Shown here piece after piece: positions 17,090-26,766 of a stretch of 64,000 bases of DNA. Origin of the DNA: Candidatus Lernaella stagnicola (GTDB taxonomy: Bacteria > Lernaellota > Lernaellaia > Lernaellales > Lernaellaceae); assembly GCA_030765525.1 (NCBI GenBank), contig JAVCCK010000023.1, forward strand, positions 124,001-188,000. The letters run 5' to 3'. The translations under genes were made by a program, and so were the position numbers. Every line of letters starts with the position of its first letter. Position 1 is the first letter of the stretch. Below the pieces are notes generated by a model, which was not told the origin of the DNA, searched no databases, and worked only from the letters and a program-made list of their open reading frames with translations.

Positions 17090-20000
17090 TTATTGCAGAT
17101 CGTCGTCTTCCGGCGGGCCCATGGGGATGACTTCGAGTTCCTCGGCCAGTTCGGCTTCCTCGGGGTCCAGCATACGCACCGGCTCCGGTTCCTCCGGCGC
17201 CATGGGCGCGCCCACCGGCTGATCGAGTTGGGGCACACCGATGCGGGAAAGCAGTCGCCGGACGCCGTCGTAATTCAGTTCCAGAGTGTCCGGGCGCTCG
17301 ATGTCGTAGCGGTAGTCTTCGATGTATAGGCAACTGGGCAAGGTTTCCTGCTCCCAGGCGAACATGCCGTTCCGCTCCGATTCGACCAGCCAGGTCGGTT
17401 TCATGTAGCCGGACCGACTGACCCACTCGGCCGTCCAGCGTAGAAGCTGTTGCAGCGCAGGATTGTCCATGCGGTGCAAACGCTTGACGACGCCGATGCC
17501 TCCCGGGAACGTGTCCATAATCGCGATGCCGGTCGGCTGGACATCGTGGCCGAGCATAGCAAGCTGAAAATCTACCCTGGTTTTTTCTTCATTGGTTTGC
17601 GGCTCGACGTAGGGCACAACGTCGACGGTTTCATCCGGCACGCGGAAAAGCACCGGCAACACGCAGCGAAACGCGTGGACGAGCCCCCGCAAGGTGGCGG
17701 CATCGATGTCGAAGCCGTTCTTCTCGGACGGGAATTTCATGATGAAGGCGTTGGTCTTGAATTCGGACCGAAGTCGGTGCTGCTGCCTCTTCCACGAGAA
17801 CGGATATAGCGGCTGGGTCGGATTCGTGCGGCGCCAGTAACGCGTGCCCACGATCTCTTCAAGGTATTTCACGTTCATCATCGTATGCCGGATATGCAGC
17901 GCCATGATGGAATGCTCGGTCCATTTGGCCTCCGACAGCCCGATCGGTATGCACCCGTAGGCCGAACTGATGCGCGTCGTGCGCAGCGGTCCGTTGGGAA
18001 TGTTGCTGTCGTTTTGCTGCACGAACTCCACGGTCGGCAAGCCTTGGTCCACAACGTCGATCGGCTCGCCGAGCGAAATGACTTCCTTCTTCTTGTCGTA
18101 TTCCGGCACTTGGTAGACCTGCCCATTCGGACCGGTGAAGACACGATTGGGGTAATAAATCATGAACAATCGCGCGCTGTCGACGATGTCGATCACTTCG
18201 TTGTTGCCGGCGGTGATTTGGACGGCTTCGCTGGCATCCAACAGACTGCGCAAAGATTTCGGGTCGAGGATCGGCGCGATGTCGGTCACCTTAAGGCGCT
18301 GCACCGATTCCACGATCACTCCGGCGCGCCCCGGAACCTTTTTGACGCGCACCGTCCATTCCGTTTGGATCCAGTGATCGTTTTTCATGTCTTCCACGGT
18401 GCCGCGGAACAACTCGTATGTGCACAAGCCGACGAACATTTCGGCCAGCTCTTTTTCCGTCAGTTGGCCCTGTCTCAAGGCCTGCAACAAATGGATCTTG
18501 AGGATGGTCGGGTTCTCGGTGTCCAACACGGGAATGAGCATTTCCTTCTGGAAATCCGGGATGCCGCGCCCTTTGACCGCAGTGTCCATACGGGCTGAAT
18601 CAAGCAAATAGTGAACGAAGGGGTTGGCATCGATGGGCACCAACACATTCAAGTGATCGATCGCGGGAACCGGCATGTGCCGCCCGCCGGGAGAACACAG
18701 GAAGGAAAGGTCGTTGAGGTTGCGCAGCGTTGCCGGTACGAAGCTGACGTGCGCCTGCTCGCGAAGTTGACGCGACGTTTCGATGTCGGGACGCGGCTGG
18801 TCGGACAAGAGTTCGGCAACTGCCGTACGATGCTCTTCGCGGATCGGACCTTCCAGCAGACGACGATGCACGATGGCCGCGTGCCCCCAAACCTGGAAAG
18901 TCTGCTTCACTTCGTCGGGTCCGGCGAGGGGGCCGTCGTTGAAGGGGCTGTTTTTTTCGACCGAGACTTCGTAGTTCGTATCCAGCGGCCGGGCTCGTAC
19001 GACGGCGGTGGCGAGCGTCGTGGGTAGACAACTGGCGAGATGGAGCCGCCGGCCAATGTCTTCCAGTTTGGCAAAAAGATGCCGGTAATCCACGACATTC
19101 AACACGGCGAATCGTTGCCGCACCTGCGCCGTATTCACCCAGGGGATTGGCTTGGATTCCAGCCGGAACAGTTCGCCGACGTAGGGCGGGAACGACGAAT
19201 CACCGCCCGAGTCCGCTGACGTGGTGACGATGAACTGCGGCTCGACGCGATGCGATTTCAGCATGCGTTGAAAGCGCTGCAGGATGTAAGCGAGGTGTCC
19301 CGATTCGACGCCGCCGTAGGTTTCGACGTCTTCAAAAATGATCAGCTTCAGCCGCGGGAAAAACGTCTCGGCGTAATCCTCGGGCAGCTTGTGCACAAAA
19401 TCCCGATAGAAACCGACGACGTCGGTGACGTGGATCATTCCCAGGTCGTCCTGAAAATCGGCGTAGTTGCCGCTCGATTCCTCGTCGACCCACGATACGA
19501 CGCGCACTTTGTGCCGCGTAATGGATGTGGCCGCGGCTTTGCGCAAGCGGGTCACGGTTTCGCGAGCGCGGGCCAAATCGGGATAGACAATCAGCGTGTG
19601 GCCGCCGGTTCGCGCCTTGTCGACCAGCGCGATGAAAAGCGCCGCGGTTGTCTTGCCGCAGCCGTGCTTACCCATCCACAAAGAAAGCTTGCCGCGCTTT
19701 TGCGTCTTGGCCGCCGAAATGGCCCGGTCCTGATCCTTCCACAATTTGGTGCGGTTGTGATCGTTGGAAAAAACCAACAAGGATCGGAAAATCTCGTGGT
19801 CCTCGGCTTGCGGCGTGGTTTGCTCGGCGTAGCCGGAGTTCCGCGCCATGCCTTCCAACTCCTTGCCAAGCATGTCGCAAAGCAGGCCTTGGTCCCGAAG
19901 GCGATAGACAACCTGCGCCGCATTGATTTGTCCCCACCCAGGCGCTTGTTCGGTCACTACAACGGGGTCCTCGCGGGGGTCGCGCCGCGGGCGCGGAACG

Positions 20001-20674
20001 AAATACAGCAAGATCAACATCGTGAGTATCGGCACGATCCCGAATTGCACTGCGCCGGGCACGGCGAGGTAAGGATTGGGGTGCGTGGGTGTGAAATTGA
20101 TCCACGCCATGCCGACTTCGTGGGGTGACTGGAAGAGGTTGCCCGCCCACACAAGCCAGCAGATCCCCAAGCCGATCGGGTACCACCAATTCCACGGATC
20201 GACGTCTTTGCCGCCGCTCTGCCAGCCGCGCAAGTCCGCGACTTCTCGCTTGGCGTAGGAGCGACGCCGTGAACCCAGGCCCGCACAGGCCGCAGATACC
20301 ACAAACCACACGACGCCGATCAACAGCCACGCCAACGTGGCGCTTTTGACGGCTTGTTGCTGGTTGGTCGGTACATCGAGAAGACGGTAGAGGTCGGTCA
20401 GCGGGAAGTAGGGTCGAATCAGCAGGGGCGAGGGATTGGCGGGCGTGGGTTGCACGTTCCAATCCGAAAAGAACACGACGCCATAGCTGAAGATCAACAC
20501 CGCAACATAAATGCCGGTGTATATCGCCAACGCGGTCACGATTTTGGACATGCCGTGGTCTGGAGATTTCGACAGCCACTGGCTGATCCACAAAATGACC
20601 GCCGTGACGCCGCCGCCCACCAGCGTCAAGGCCAAGCCGCACAAAAAGCTGTGATCGACAACGAAATCAAGCAT
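17090..20674 (-). CDS. Polytopic membrane protein with degenerate MrfA/Hrq1-like helicase core and DUF1998-like C-terminus
   Basis: The protein has 1194 residues. The first about 230 contain roughly five membrane helices. A P-loop follows (MGKHGCGKTT, 334-343), then a motif-Ia-like TLIVYPDLARARE (360-372). LIIFEDVETYGGVESGHLAYILQRFQRM (444-471) sits exactly where MrfA/Hrq1-type SF2 helicases have DEAHTYRG-x-GSH and RRLRR, with TTSAD as motif III. The DEAH box is here EDVE. I find no convincing motif V/VI or QRxGRxGR, although the following region, NPFVHYLLD to ENPTILKIHLLQAL, resembles the MrfA segment after the helicase core. GIAIMDTFPGGIGVVKRL near residue 1050 resembles the DUF1998 hallmark. 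The last about 40 residues are acidic. Its ATG overlaps the preceding stop by 8 bases (ATGCTTGA), so it belongs to the vWA/tubulin operon. I infer an NTP-binding membrane protein that has lost helicase function. Confidence 0.7.
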   Translation of the reverse strand: MLDFVVDHSFLCGLALTLVGGGVTAVILWISQWLSKSPDHGMSKIVTALAIYTGIYVAVLIFSYGVVFFSDWNVQPTPANPSPLLIRPYFPLTDLYRLLDVPTNQQQAVKSATLAWLLIGVVWFVVSAACAGLGSRRRSYAKREVADLRGWQSGGKDVDPWNWWYPIGLGICWLVWAGNLFQSPHEVGMAWINFTPTHPNPYLAVPGAVQFGIVPILTMLILLYFVPRPRRDPREDPVVVTEQAPGWGQINAAQVVYRLRDQGLLCDMLGKELEGMARNSGYAEQTTPQAEDHEIFRSLLVFSNDHNRTKLWKDQDRAISAAKTQKRGKLSLWMGKHGCGKTTAALFIALVDKARTGGHTLIVYPDLARARETVTRLRKAAATSITRHKVRVVSWVDEESSGNYADFQDDLGMIHVTDVVGFYRDFVHKLPEDYAETFFPRLKLIIFEDVETYGGVESGHLAYILQRFQRMLKSHRVEPQFIVTTSADSGGDSSFPPYVGELFRLESKPIPWVNTAQVRQRFAVLNVVDYRHLFAKLEDIGRRLHLASCLPTTLATAVVRARPLDTNYEVSVEKNSPFNDGPLAGPDEVKQTFQVWGHAAIVHRRLLEGPIREEHRTAVAELLSDQPRPDIETSRQLREQAHVSFVPATLRNLNDLSFLCSPGGRHMPVPAIDHLNVLVPIDANPFVHYLLDSARMDTAVKGRGIPDFQKEMLIPVLDTENPTILKIHLLQALRQGQLTEKELAEMFVGLCTYELFRGTVEDMKNDHWIQTEWTVRVKKVPGRAGVIVESVQRLKVTDIAPILDPKSLRSLLDASEAVQITAGNNEVIDIVDSARLFMIYYPNRVFTGPNGQVYQVPEYDKKKEVISLGEPIDVVDQGLPTVEFVQQNDSNIPNGPLRTTRISSAYGCIPIGLSEAKWTEHSIMALHIRHTMMNVKYLEEIVGTRYWRRTNPTQPLYPFSWKRQQHRLRSEFKTNAFIMKFPSEKNGFDIDAATLRGLVHAFRCVLPVLFRVPDETVDVVPYVEPQTNEEKTRVDFQLAMLGHDVQPTGIAIMDTFPGGIGVVKRLHRMDNPALQQLLRWTAEWVSRSGYMKPTWLVESERNGMFAWEQETLPSCLYIEDYRYDIERPDTLELNYDGVRRLLSRIGVPQLDQPVGAPMAPEEPEPVRMLDPEEAELAEELEVIPMGPPEDDDLQ

Positions 20675-23246
20675 GGCCCGGCTCCTGGTCGTCGAGGCCC
20701 GCGCCGTGCAAAACTCGTTGTAGATGCGCGAGCGGCGCGCCTTCGTCCGTCTCTTCGATTCCGATCAACTCGAAATCTTCCAGGGCGTCTTTGTACCGGG
20801 CGTTGCTCCACCCCAGCGTTCGTCTCAAGTACGGTTCGAGCTTTTTGCCGAAGAAAAGAAATCTCGAGGTTAGGTGCCTTTCAAAGAAGATGTTCTTCTC
20901 CGCCGCCCGCATCGCTACGACCTTATCCTTGAATTGCTCGATCAACTCATCCTCACGCTCCGGCGCGGGCTGGAGCGGATTTTGGCTGCCGATAAGATTT
21001 TCGTGAATGACCGCAAACAGGTGTTCCAACTGCAGGAATGGCCACGGGTCGCCGTGCGAGGCTTTGAAAATGTCGCGCTGATGCCCGGGCTGCTCGGCGG
21101 CCACGTTGCGGATCCATTTGCGCAGCGGAAAATCGTGGGAGTGCATCACCAACCTGGCGACGGTATCCACCTTTTCGCCGAATCGCTGGTGAACCATGGT
21201 GTGAAAATCCTGCACCGTAGCGAAAGACGTATCCCAATTCGTCGACCAGTCCCACGGGCGCAATCGCTCTTCCGCGGTCTCCGGCAAGCGTTTGCCCGGA
21301 ATGCGCGCGCCCAACGAGGTGGCGATCTTTTCCGAATGGAATCGCACGATGTCCTCGATCATGGTGAGTTCGCGGTTGACCCGCTCCAATTCCGTGGCGA
21401 GCATCACTTTGAGTTTTTCCATGTATCCTGTGAGTTGCTCTTTCTTCTTCTGGTGCGCCAGCGGAACCAGGTTGTCTTCCAGGAAATGACGCGCCGCCGA
21501 GGCAACGCTGCCCTGTTCGCCGTGGATAAATTTCATCGCCCTTTCCCACGTCCGCTTTCGCAGCCAACCGCGGAAAGCCGAACCGATGAAATAGAAAAAG
21601 ACGAAACTAAAAGCCAGGCAAATCGGCGGCGAGGATATTTTCTCCACGAATACATACAAACCCGCGTATGCGTTGCTGGACAATAACGGCCACGGCGAGG
21701 GCCCTTGAGGAATCGGCATTTGTTTGAAGCCCATTTGCCACACGATCGCCACTAATGCGGCGAGAATACCCGCCCAGAGCGGAACCCACTTACCGGCGAA
21801 TTTCGCCGCCGGCGTGGCCTGGAGCTTTTCCCGCCCGCGCTGAAAACGCTCTTTGACGCGCGAAAACCGACTTTCGGCGTTTTGGTAGAAACTCGTATCG
21901 TCAAGCGGCGAACTTGGCCCAGGCTCGACATGACGGTGAGTTTGCAGATGCTCGGCGCGGGCGCGAATGCCGGCGCGAATGTCCGGCAACGGAAACGGCA
22001 ATCGCCCCTCGCCCGGCGGCGCCAACACCTGTGTAAGCCACGTTTTCCAGTCACCGCGCGCTTTGGACAGCACGCCTTGGCTGCGCTCGATTTCGGCCAG
22101 GAGAGTGGGGATCTCCACGGCAACCAAATCTTTAAGCTGTTCGACCAAAGGATTTAGAATATTGTTCGTTGTCCAGTTGGGTTCGATTTCCACGTTGGCG
22201 CTATCGAGCGGGATCGTCCGCTCCAATTGGGCCAAGGCGCTCTCCACCATGCGCAAGCCGGATTGCGACCATTTTTCCACGGCTTGATCTAGAGGCGCGA
22301 ACACCTTGCTTTCGATGAGGTTCTCACCCTCGGTGAGCGGCGGCGGTGGCATGCCTTCTCCGGGCCGGTCCACGAGCAGCGTCTTGATGCGCAAAAAGGT
22401 GTTGTCGCAGGCACGCCGTTCCATCGCCTTGATGGAAAAACGATACCGCCGCGCGCGAATGAACCACACGAGATTCGGGTTCTCTCGATTGGATTCCGCG
22501 TCCTCATCCTCGTCCGCGTCCACGTCCGCGCCGTTTCCGGGCAGCCGCTTGTATTGGTGAACCGCGAAATGGTCGCATCCTTTAAGTGGTTCGTGGACGA
22601 CCTTGTTCAGGCCGAGGCGCAACGCCGATTCCACGAACACGACGAGCGACCCGACGTAGTCCTCGCTACCGGGCTCACTGGCGTCGCTGCTGGGGAAAAT
22701 CCAGACGCCGGAACAGATTGCCTGCTGACCCGCGGCGCATGTTTCTTGGTTCAGATCGCCCAGCAGTTGCAGGATCGGCCAATTGACGTCGACCAATCCC
22801 GAGGGCCAGCACGCCAAGAAAAATATCCGCATAGGAAAGCAAAGTTCGTAGCGCAGATTGTGTATCGTTTTGAGAATCGGCTCGCACGTTCTTTCCAGTC
22901 CGGCCTCTACCGGCGAACCAATCAACAATACGTCCAAGGCGCGACGGCGATTTTGAGGAATGGAAAGCATATCCTTGATGGTGCGGCCCAGCATGTGGTC
23001 GTCCAGCCGCTTATGCCAATTCGGCTCGAGGTACCCTTTGCCGTGCGTAATGTGGATCAAGCCCTCCAAGGCCTGCGTCTTCCACGGAATCATGGGTAGT
23101 TCGGCCGCGGAAGAATCGTCTTCCTCGGTAATGCACACCAAGCCGATGTCCTGCGAAATATCGGAGGACCAGTGCTTGCGTTCTTTGGCCATGTGCTTTA
23201 CGGCGCTGGCACCGTCGTTGCCCACACCGATAACGAGAATTCTCAC
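20667..23246 (-). CDS. Membrane protein with tubulin/FtsZ-like or Rossmann-like N-terminus, partner of the tubulin-like protein
   Basis: The product is 859 residues from a GTG start at 23246 (AAAGG upstream). It opens with MRILVIGVGNDGASAVKHM, very like the first strand and T1 loop of FtsZ/tubulins. The position where a GGGTGSG signature would fall reads VLLIGSPVEAGLER, so nucleotide binding there is doubtful. Two hydrophobic helices lie around 505-525 and 550-575, with a charged coiled-coil-prone region (KKKEQLTGYMEKLKVMLATELERVN) behind them. Its place between the true tubulin-like gene (19-base gap) and the helicase-like gene (8-base overlap) says it is part of the same complex, perhaps a membrane adaptor. 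The superfamily assignment is inference; a Rossmann NAD fold is the alternative. Confidence 0.6.
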   Translation of the reverse strand: MRILVIGVGNDGASAVKHMAKERKHWSSDISQDIGLVCITEEDDSSAAELPMIPWKTQALEGLIHITHGKGYLEPNWHKRLDDHMLGRTIKDMLSIPQNRRRALDVLLIGSPVEAGLERTCEPILKTIHNLRYELCFPMRIFFLACWPSGLVDVNWPILQLLGDLNQETCAAGQQAICSGVWIFPSSDASEPGSEDYVGSLVVFVESALRLGLNKVVHEPLKGCDHFAVHQYKRLPGNGADVDADEDEDAESNRENPNLVWFIRARRYRFSIKAMERRACDNTFLRIKTLLVDRPGEGMPPPPLTEGENLIESKVFAPLDQAVEKWSQSGLRMVESALAQLERTIPLDSANVEIEPNWTTNNILNPLVEQLKDLVAVEIPTLLAEIERSQGVLSKARGDWKTWLTQVLAPPGEGRLPFPLPDIRAGIRARAEHLQTHRHVEPGPSSPLDDTSFYQNAESRFSRVKERFQRGREKLQATPAAKFAGKWVPLWAGILAALVAIVWQMGFKQMPIPQGPSPWPLLSSNAYAGLYVFVEKISSPPICLAFSFVFFYFIGSAFRGWLRKRTWERAMKFIHGEQGSVASAARHFLEDNLVPLAHQKKKEQLTGYMEKLKVMLATELERVNRELTMIEDIVRFHSEKIATSLGARIPGKRLPETAEERLRPWDWSTNWDTSFATVQDFHTMVHQRFGEKVDTVARLVMHSHDFPLRKWIRNVAAEQPGHQRDIFKASHGDPWPFLQLEHLFAVIHENLIGSQNPLQPAPEREDELIEQFKDKVVAMRAAEKNIFFERHLTSRFLFFGKKLEPYLRRTLGWSNARYKDALEDFELIGIEETDEGAPLAHLQRVLHGAGLDDQEPGHA

Positions 23247-23265
23247 AAAAGAAAGCCTTTACTTC

Positions 23266-26200
23266 TTATTGCAGTTCCTTCAGGCCCTCGCGCATGCGGC
23301 GAATCACGTTCTTTTCAAAACGAGCCTCGTCACTGGGATCGTCGAACAGTTCGCCGGTGCGATCGCGCAACCTGCTGTGAGCCGCTTTGATCATTTCGGC
23401 GACGTCGTCGCTTTCTTTGTCTTCCCTCTCCACGACAAAGTCATTGATCATGTCCATCGAGTCTTGCCCGACGTCGGTATTCAACCAGCGGCTCACGTCA
23501 AGCAGCCCCGAACCGATGGGCGAGACCTTTTCCTCACCGCGAACCGTCACCCGCACGCACCATTGCTTCTTCTTCGGATCGAAACGTACAAAGCCGAACA
23601 ACATCGGTTTCGTCAGCGCGTCGGCGGTGTCGATTTCGTCCTTGTCGCGATCCACCCGCGCCTGCCGTTCCGATTCTTCTTGTTGCTTGGCCACGGTTTC
23701 CAGGCGTCTCGTTTCATCGACCGGGTCGATGTAGGGCAGCGGATCCTTCTCCCACTGGGTGTCGATGTACAGCGGATAGCCGCGGCCGATACCCTTGCGC
23801 TCGGCTGCGAAGAAATCGTCCTCGTATTCCTCGCCGACGCGCCGGAACAAATGCAACGGCATGTTGCTCACCGATCGCAGGAAGATCACATGGTACGGGT
23901 CCACGCCCTTATAGAAACTGAGGCCCGGGTACGCCTCGCGCATCACGCCGCGGAAACTGCCGGCATCTTGTCCCTTACCCTCATCCTCCGGCGCCGTGGA
24001 ATCAGACATCTGGAAATCGCCGCCCGATTTGCCGAAATACATCGGGTGCAAGAGGGCGACGGTTTCTTCGTGCGGATGCACGTTTTCCATCAGGTCGGTT
24101 TGCTCCAAATCCGAAACGCCGGCCAGCAAACCGGATTTATTCAAAGCAAAGCGCACCTTGTCGATGATGTGACCGCGGGCGAAAGCCTCACCCGAGCCCA
24201 ATTGTTGGCCGGCATCTCCAGCCACGTACTTCGCTTCCAATTCCAGTGCTTTGCCGATCGTCAAGCCGAGTTGCTCGGGCTTCGCCTCCGAAATGTTGTC
24301 CAGTCGCGGCATGATCTGGCTGCCGAACTTGCCTTTTCCCAGTTCGATGAGCGCCTCGACAATAGTTTCAATGGAGTCGTCCGCCGTCGGTTTGACCACG
24401 ATGCCGCCGGGCGCGGTTCGAGGAGCGAGCGCCTGCTGGACGGCCTCGGAAATCTCGCTTAAGTCAAAATAGTGATCTCCCTTGCGCAACTGGCCCTTTT
24501 CCGGTTTCTCGTTGACAAACTGGTCGCGATATAGCTCCCGCCAATAGCGCTTCGCCCGCACGCCGGTAGCGCGCAGGACCTCGACTTGCAGGTGGAACTC
24601 CCGACCCTCTTTTGCCGGGTCGTAGCTGCGGCCGGTCAAGAGCATCTGGCTCTGCATACGGCGCAACTGTTGGATTTTCTGCTCGGCTTTTTCCACCAGG
24701 GGCCGATACGCCCGGCACTTCTCGATGGCGACCTGCAACATGGCTTCCCAAATCGCCAACAACATCGCGGTCTTCAGCAGTCGCTCGGAGCTGTTGACCA
24801 GCAACGTATATTGGTTGTAGGCGTCCTGGCAGAGTTCCTGCAAACGGTCTTCCTGTTTGTTATAGAACCTTTTCCAAAACGCTTCGTCCTTAACTTCGTC
24901 ATTGAATCGCTTATGCGGATCTTGATCGAAGTACTGTGCCTGTAGATCTTTGTCATCCAGCCAATGGAATTTTTTTCGTAGTTCCTTCTCGGCCTCGCGG
25001 TGAGTGTTGATCGGATTGTTGCTCGATTCCAACATCTGGCGCAGCCGCACGTAGAAGTACCACTCGGTCATCGGCGAAATTTTCTTTTCGTCGAACACGC
25101 GCTGGAAAAAATCGCCCGCTTCAATGTTGTTGATAATCGCCAACTGCGCGGTTTGCACCCGCGCCCAGGCCGCTTTCATGTTGATGCTGAAAGCATTGAG
25201 GATCTGGGTGTAGCGCGCTGGGTTTTGCAGCGTGCTGGGATCCATCGCCCCGAATTCGAGGCCGTTGATGACGTTGGTCACGCGTTCTTCAACTTCCTCG
25301 ATCACGCGCTCCAGCAACCCTTTCCCGACATCATGTTCTTCGGCGAGTTCCGGCTCCGGACCATCGACGCTCTCCACGATGTTGAGGAAAACGCCCTTGG
25401 CGACGGCCTCGTTCGGATTGGCGGACCGTGTTTTCTTTAACTGGGCGATCTTCTGCGTCGCCATCATCTGGACATACTGCAGAAAATCCGTGTTGATCAT
25501 GCGCTCGCGCTCGTTAGGATCGGCGTCAAGGAAATTCTGCGAGGAATAATCCAGACCCGCCGTAAGTCCTTTACCCTTGGTCGTTCCGTCATCCTCGGAG
25601 CGGTGGAAAGTCAAGGATTCGCGCAGGGCCCGTTCGGCGAAGCATAGCGCGCAGAATTCCAGAATTTCGCCAACCGGTACGCGCAGCACGGCCGCGCCGA
25701 TCGTACCGAAATTTGGCGCGTATTGCAGGCCGGAACCCTTTTTCCAACCGGCCGGGGCGGCCTGGCTTTTCGTAAGGTTGTCCATGGCCGATCTTCGCTT
25801 GTCCTCGGCGGGCGAGAAGATGCGCAAAAACACCGCGTCGGTGCACGCCTCAAGCACTTCATCGACATGGATGTTGTGCGGCAGGCCGACCAAGAACATT
25901 TCGATCAGCGGACTGAGTGCCATCTGCAAATCGTTCTTGTTTTGGTCTTGCCGGAAGACGAACTGGAAGTCTTTCGCGTGGGACACGCCCTCATATTGCA
26001 GCTTGAACACGTAATCCCATTCCTGCAGGAAGGTGTACATGTTCGTGTTGATATCTCTGCGAATGCGGGGATCCACGTTGTCGTAAAACAGGTCCGGCAG
26101 GTACACGTAGGCTCGCTGGGCCGGCGCCCAATTGCGGGCGCGGATATGATAGTTCATCAGCGCGGCCACGTTAATCAGCCCGCCGCTACCTGTGCCGCCG

Positions 26201-26766
26201 GCGCCGCTGCAGAAGTAATACACTTCGATCGAGCCGGGCGTTTGGGTCCCGCCCTGCGGCACCCAGCGCATGGGATTGTCGTGGTCGAGCAAAACCTTCA
26301 ACACGCCTTGGTTGATGGCTTCGGAAAGCGTCCGCTCATACCGGAGGCTGCACAGGCGGGATTCAATACGGATTTGCCCGGCCCCGTCATGGTCGCCGGG
26401 TCGAAATTTGTACGAGTCCGGTGCCCAGTCTGTGAAGTGCCAATCACTGAAGCTGCGACGCTGGCTCATGTATTCGCGACGGTCGAAGCCCGAAATGTTA
26501 TGCGTGACGACGTTCAAGCCCATGCGACGAATATCCACGCTCAACCCACTTAGATCGAGCGAGTCCGTATCAATCGCCATAAACGCATGCAGGTTGCGAA
26601 CGTCATCATTCAAATTGGGAATGGCGTTGAACTTCTGGGCTAATCGCAATACGGTTTTACACCCGGAACCGCCGATACCCACGAAAATCGTGGGCATCCA
26701 ACTGCCCGGCGCCCTCGTCATGCTGATCAGGCCGTCCCGTCCGTCGGGCTCGATTATCTTTGCCAC
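23266..26766 (-). CDS. Large tubulin/FtsZ-superfamily protein (Tubulin_2 type)
   Basis: This 1166-residue protein has the N-terminal GTP-binding pattern of the tubulin superfamily. PTIFVGIGGSGCKTVLRLA (25-43) is the first strand and T1 loop, AFMAIDTDSL (61-70) follows, and YYFCSGAGGTGSGG (183-196) is the T4 signature GGGTGSG in variant form. Such large bacterial members were described as FtsZ-like families linked with vWA proteins and thought to take part in membrane remodelling. The C-terminal about 700 residues are mainly helical with no membrane segment, far longer than FtsZ, so it may be a scaffold as well as a polymer-forming GTPase. The start is GTG at 26766 after GGAGGGAAAGAACC, overlapping the vWA gene by 13 bases, which indicates coupled translation. 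Confidence 0.83.
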   Translation of the reverse strand: MAKIIEPDGRDGLISMTRAPGSWMPTIFVGIGGSGCKTVLRLAQKFNAIPNLNDDVRNLHAFMAIDTDSLDLSGLSVDIRRMGLNVVTHNISGFDRREYMSQRRSFSDWHFTDWAPDSYKFRPGDHDGAGQIRIESRLCSLRYERTLSEAINQGVLKVLLDHDNPMRWVPQGGTQTPGSIEVYYFCSGAGGTGSGGLINVAALMNYHIRARNWAPAQRAYVYLPDLFYDNVDPRIRRDINTNMYTFLQEWDYVFKLQYEGVSHAKDFQFVFRQDQNKNDLQMALSPLIEMFLVGLPHNIHVDEVLEACTDAVFLRIFSPAEDKRRSAMDNLTKSQAAPAGWKKGSGLQYAPNFGTIGAAVLRVPVGEILEFCALCFAERALRESLTFHRSEDDGTTKGKGLTAGLDYSSQNFLDADPNERERMINTDFLQYVQMMATQKIAQLKKTRSANPNEAVAKGVFLNIVESVDGPEPELAEEHDVGKGLLERVIEEVEERVTNVINGLEFGAMDPSTLQNPARYTQILNAFSINMKAAWARVQTAQLAIINNIEAGDFFQRVFDEKKISPMTEWYFYVRLRQMLESSNNPINTHREAEKELRKKFHWLDDKDLQAQYFDQDPHKRFNDEVKDEAFWKRFYNKQEDRLQELCQDAYNQYTLLVNSSERLLKTAMLLAIWEAMLQVAIEKCRAYRPLVEKAEQKIQQLRRMQSQMLLTGRSYDPAKEGREFHLQVEVLRATGVRAKRYWRELYRDQFVNEKPEKGQLRKGDHYFDLSEISEAVQQALAPRTAPGGIVVKPTADDSIETIVEALIELGKGKFGSQIMPRLDNISEAKPEQLGLTIGKALELEAKYVAGDAGQQLGSGEAFARGHIIDKVRFALNKSGLLAGVSDLEQTDLMENVHPHEETVALLHPMYFGKSGGDFQMSDSTAPEDEGKGQDAGSFRGVMREAYPGLSFYKGVDPYHVIFLRSVSNMPLHLFRRVGEEYEDDFFAAERKGIGRGYPLYIDTQWEKDPLPYIDPVDETRRLETVAKQQEESERQARVDRDKDEIDTADALTKPMLFGFVRFDPKKKQWCVRVTVRGEEKVSPIGSGLLDVSRWLNTDVGQDSMDMINDFVVEREDKESDDVAEMIKAAHSRLRDRTGELFDDPSDEARFEKNVIRRMREGLKELQ

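Noticed and set aside
22960-24462. A 500-codon plus-strand frame opposite the tubulin-like gene
   Set aside because: It is a mirror of the real coding frame, with no recognisable domain or start signal; the opposite strand encodes the tubulin signature.
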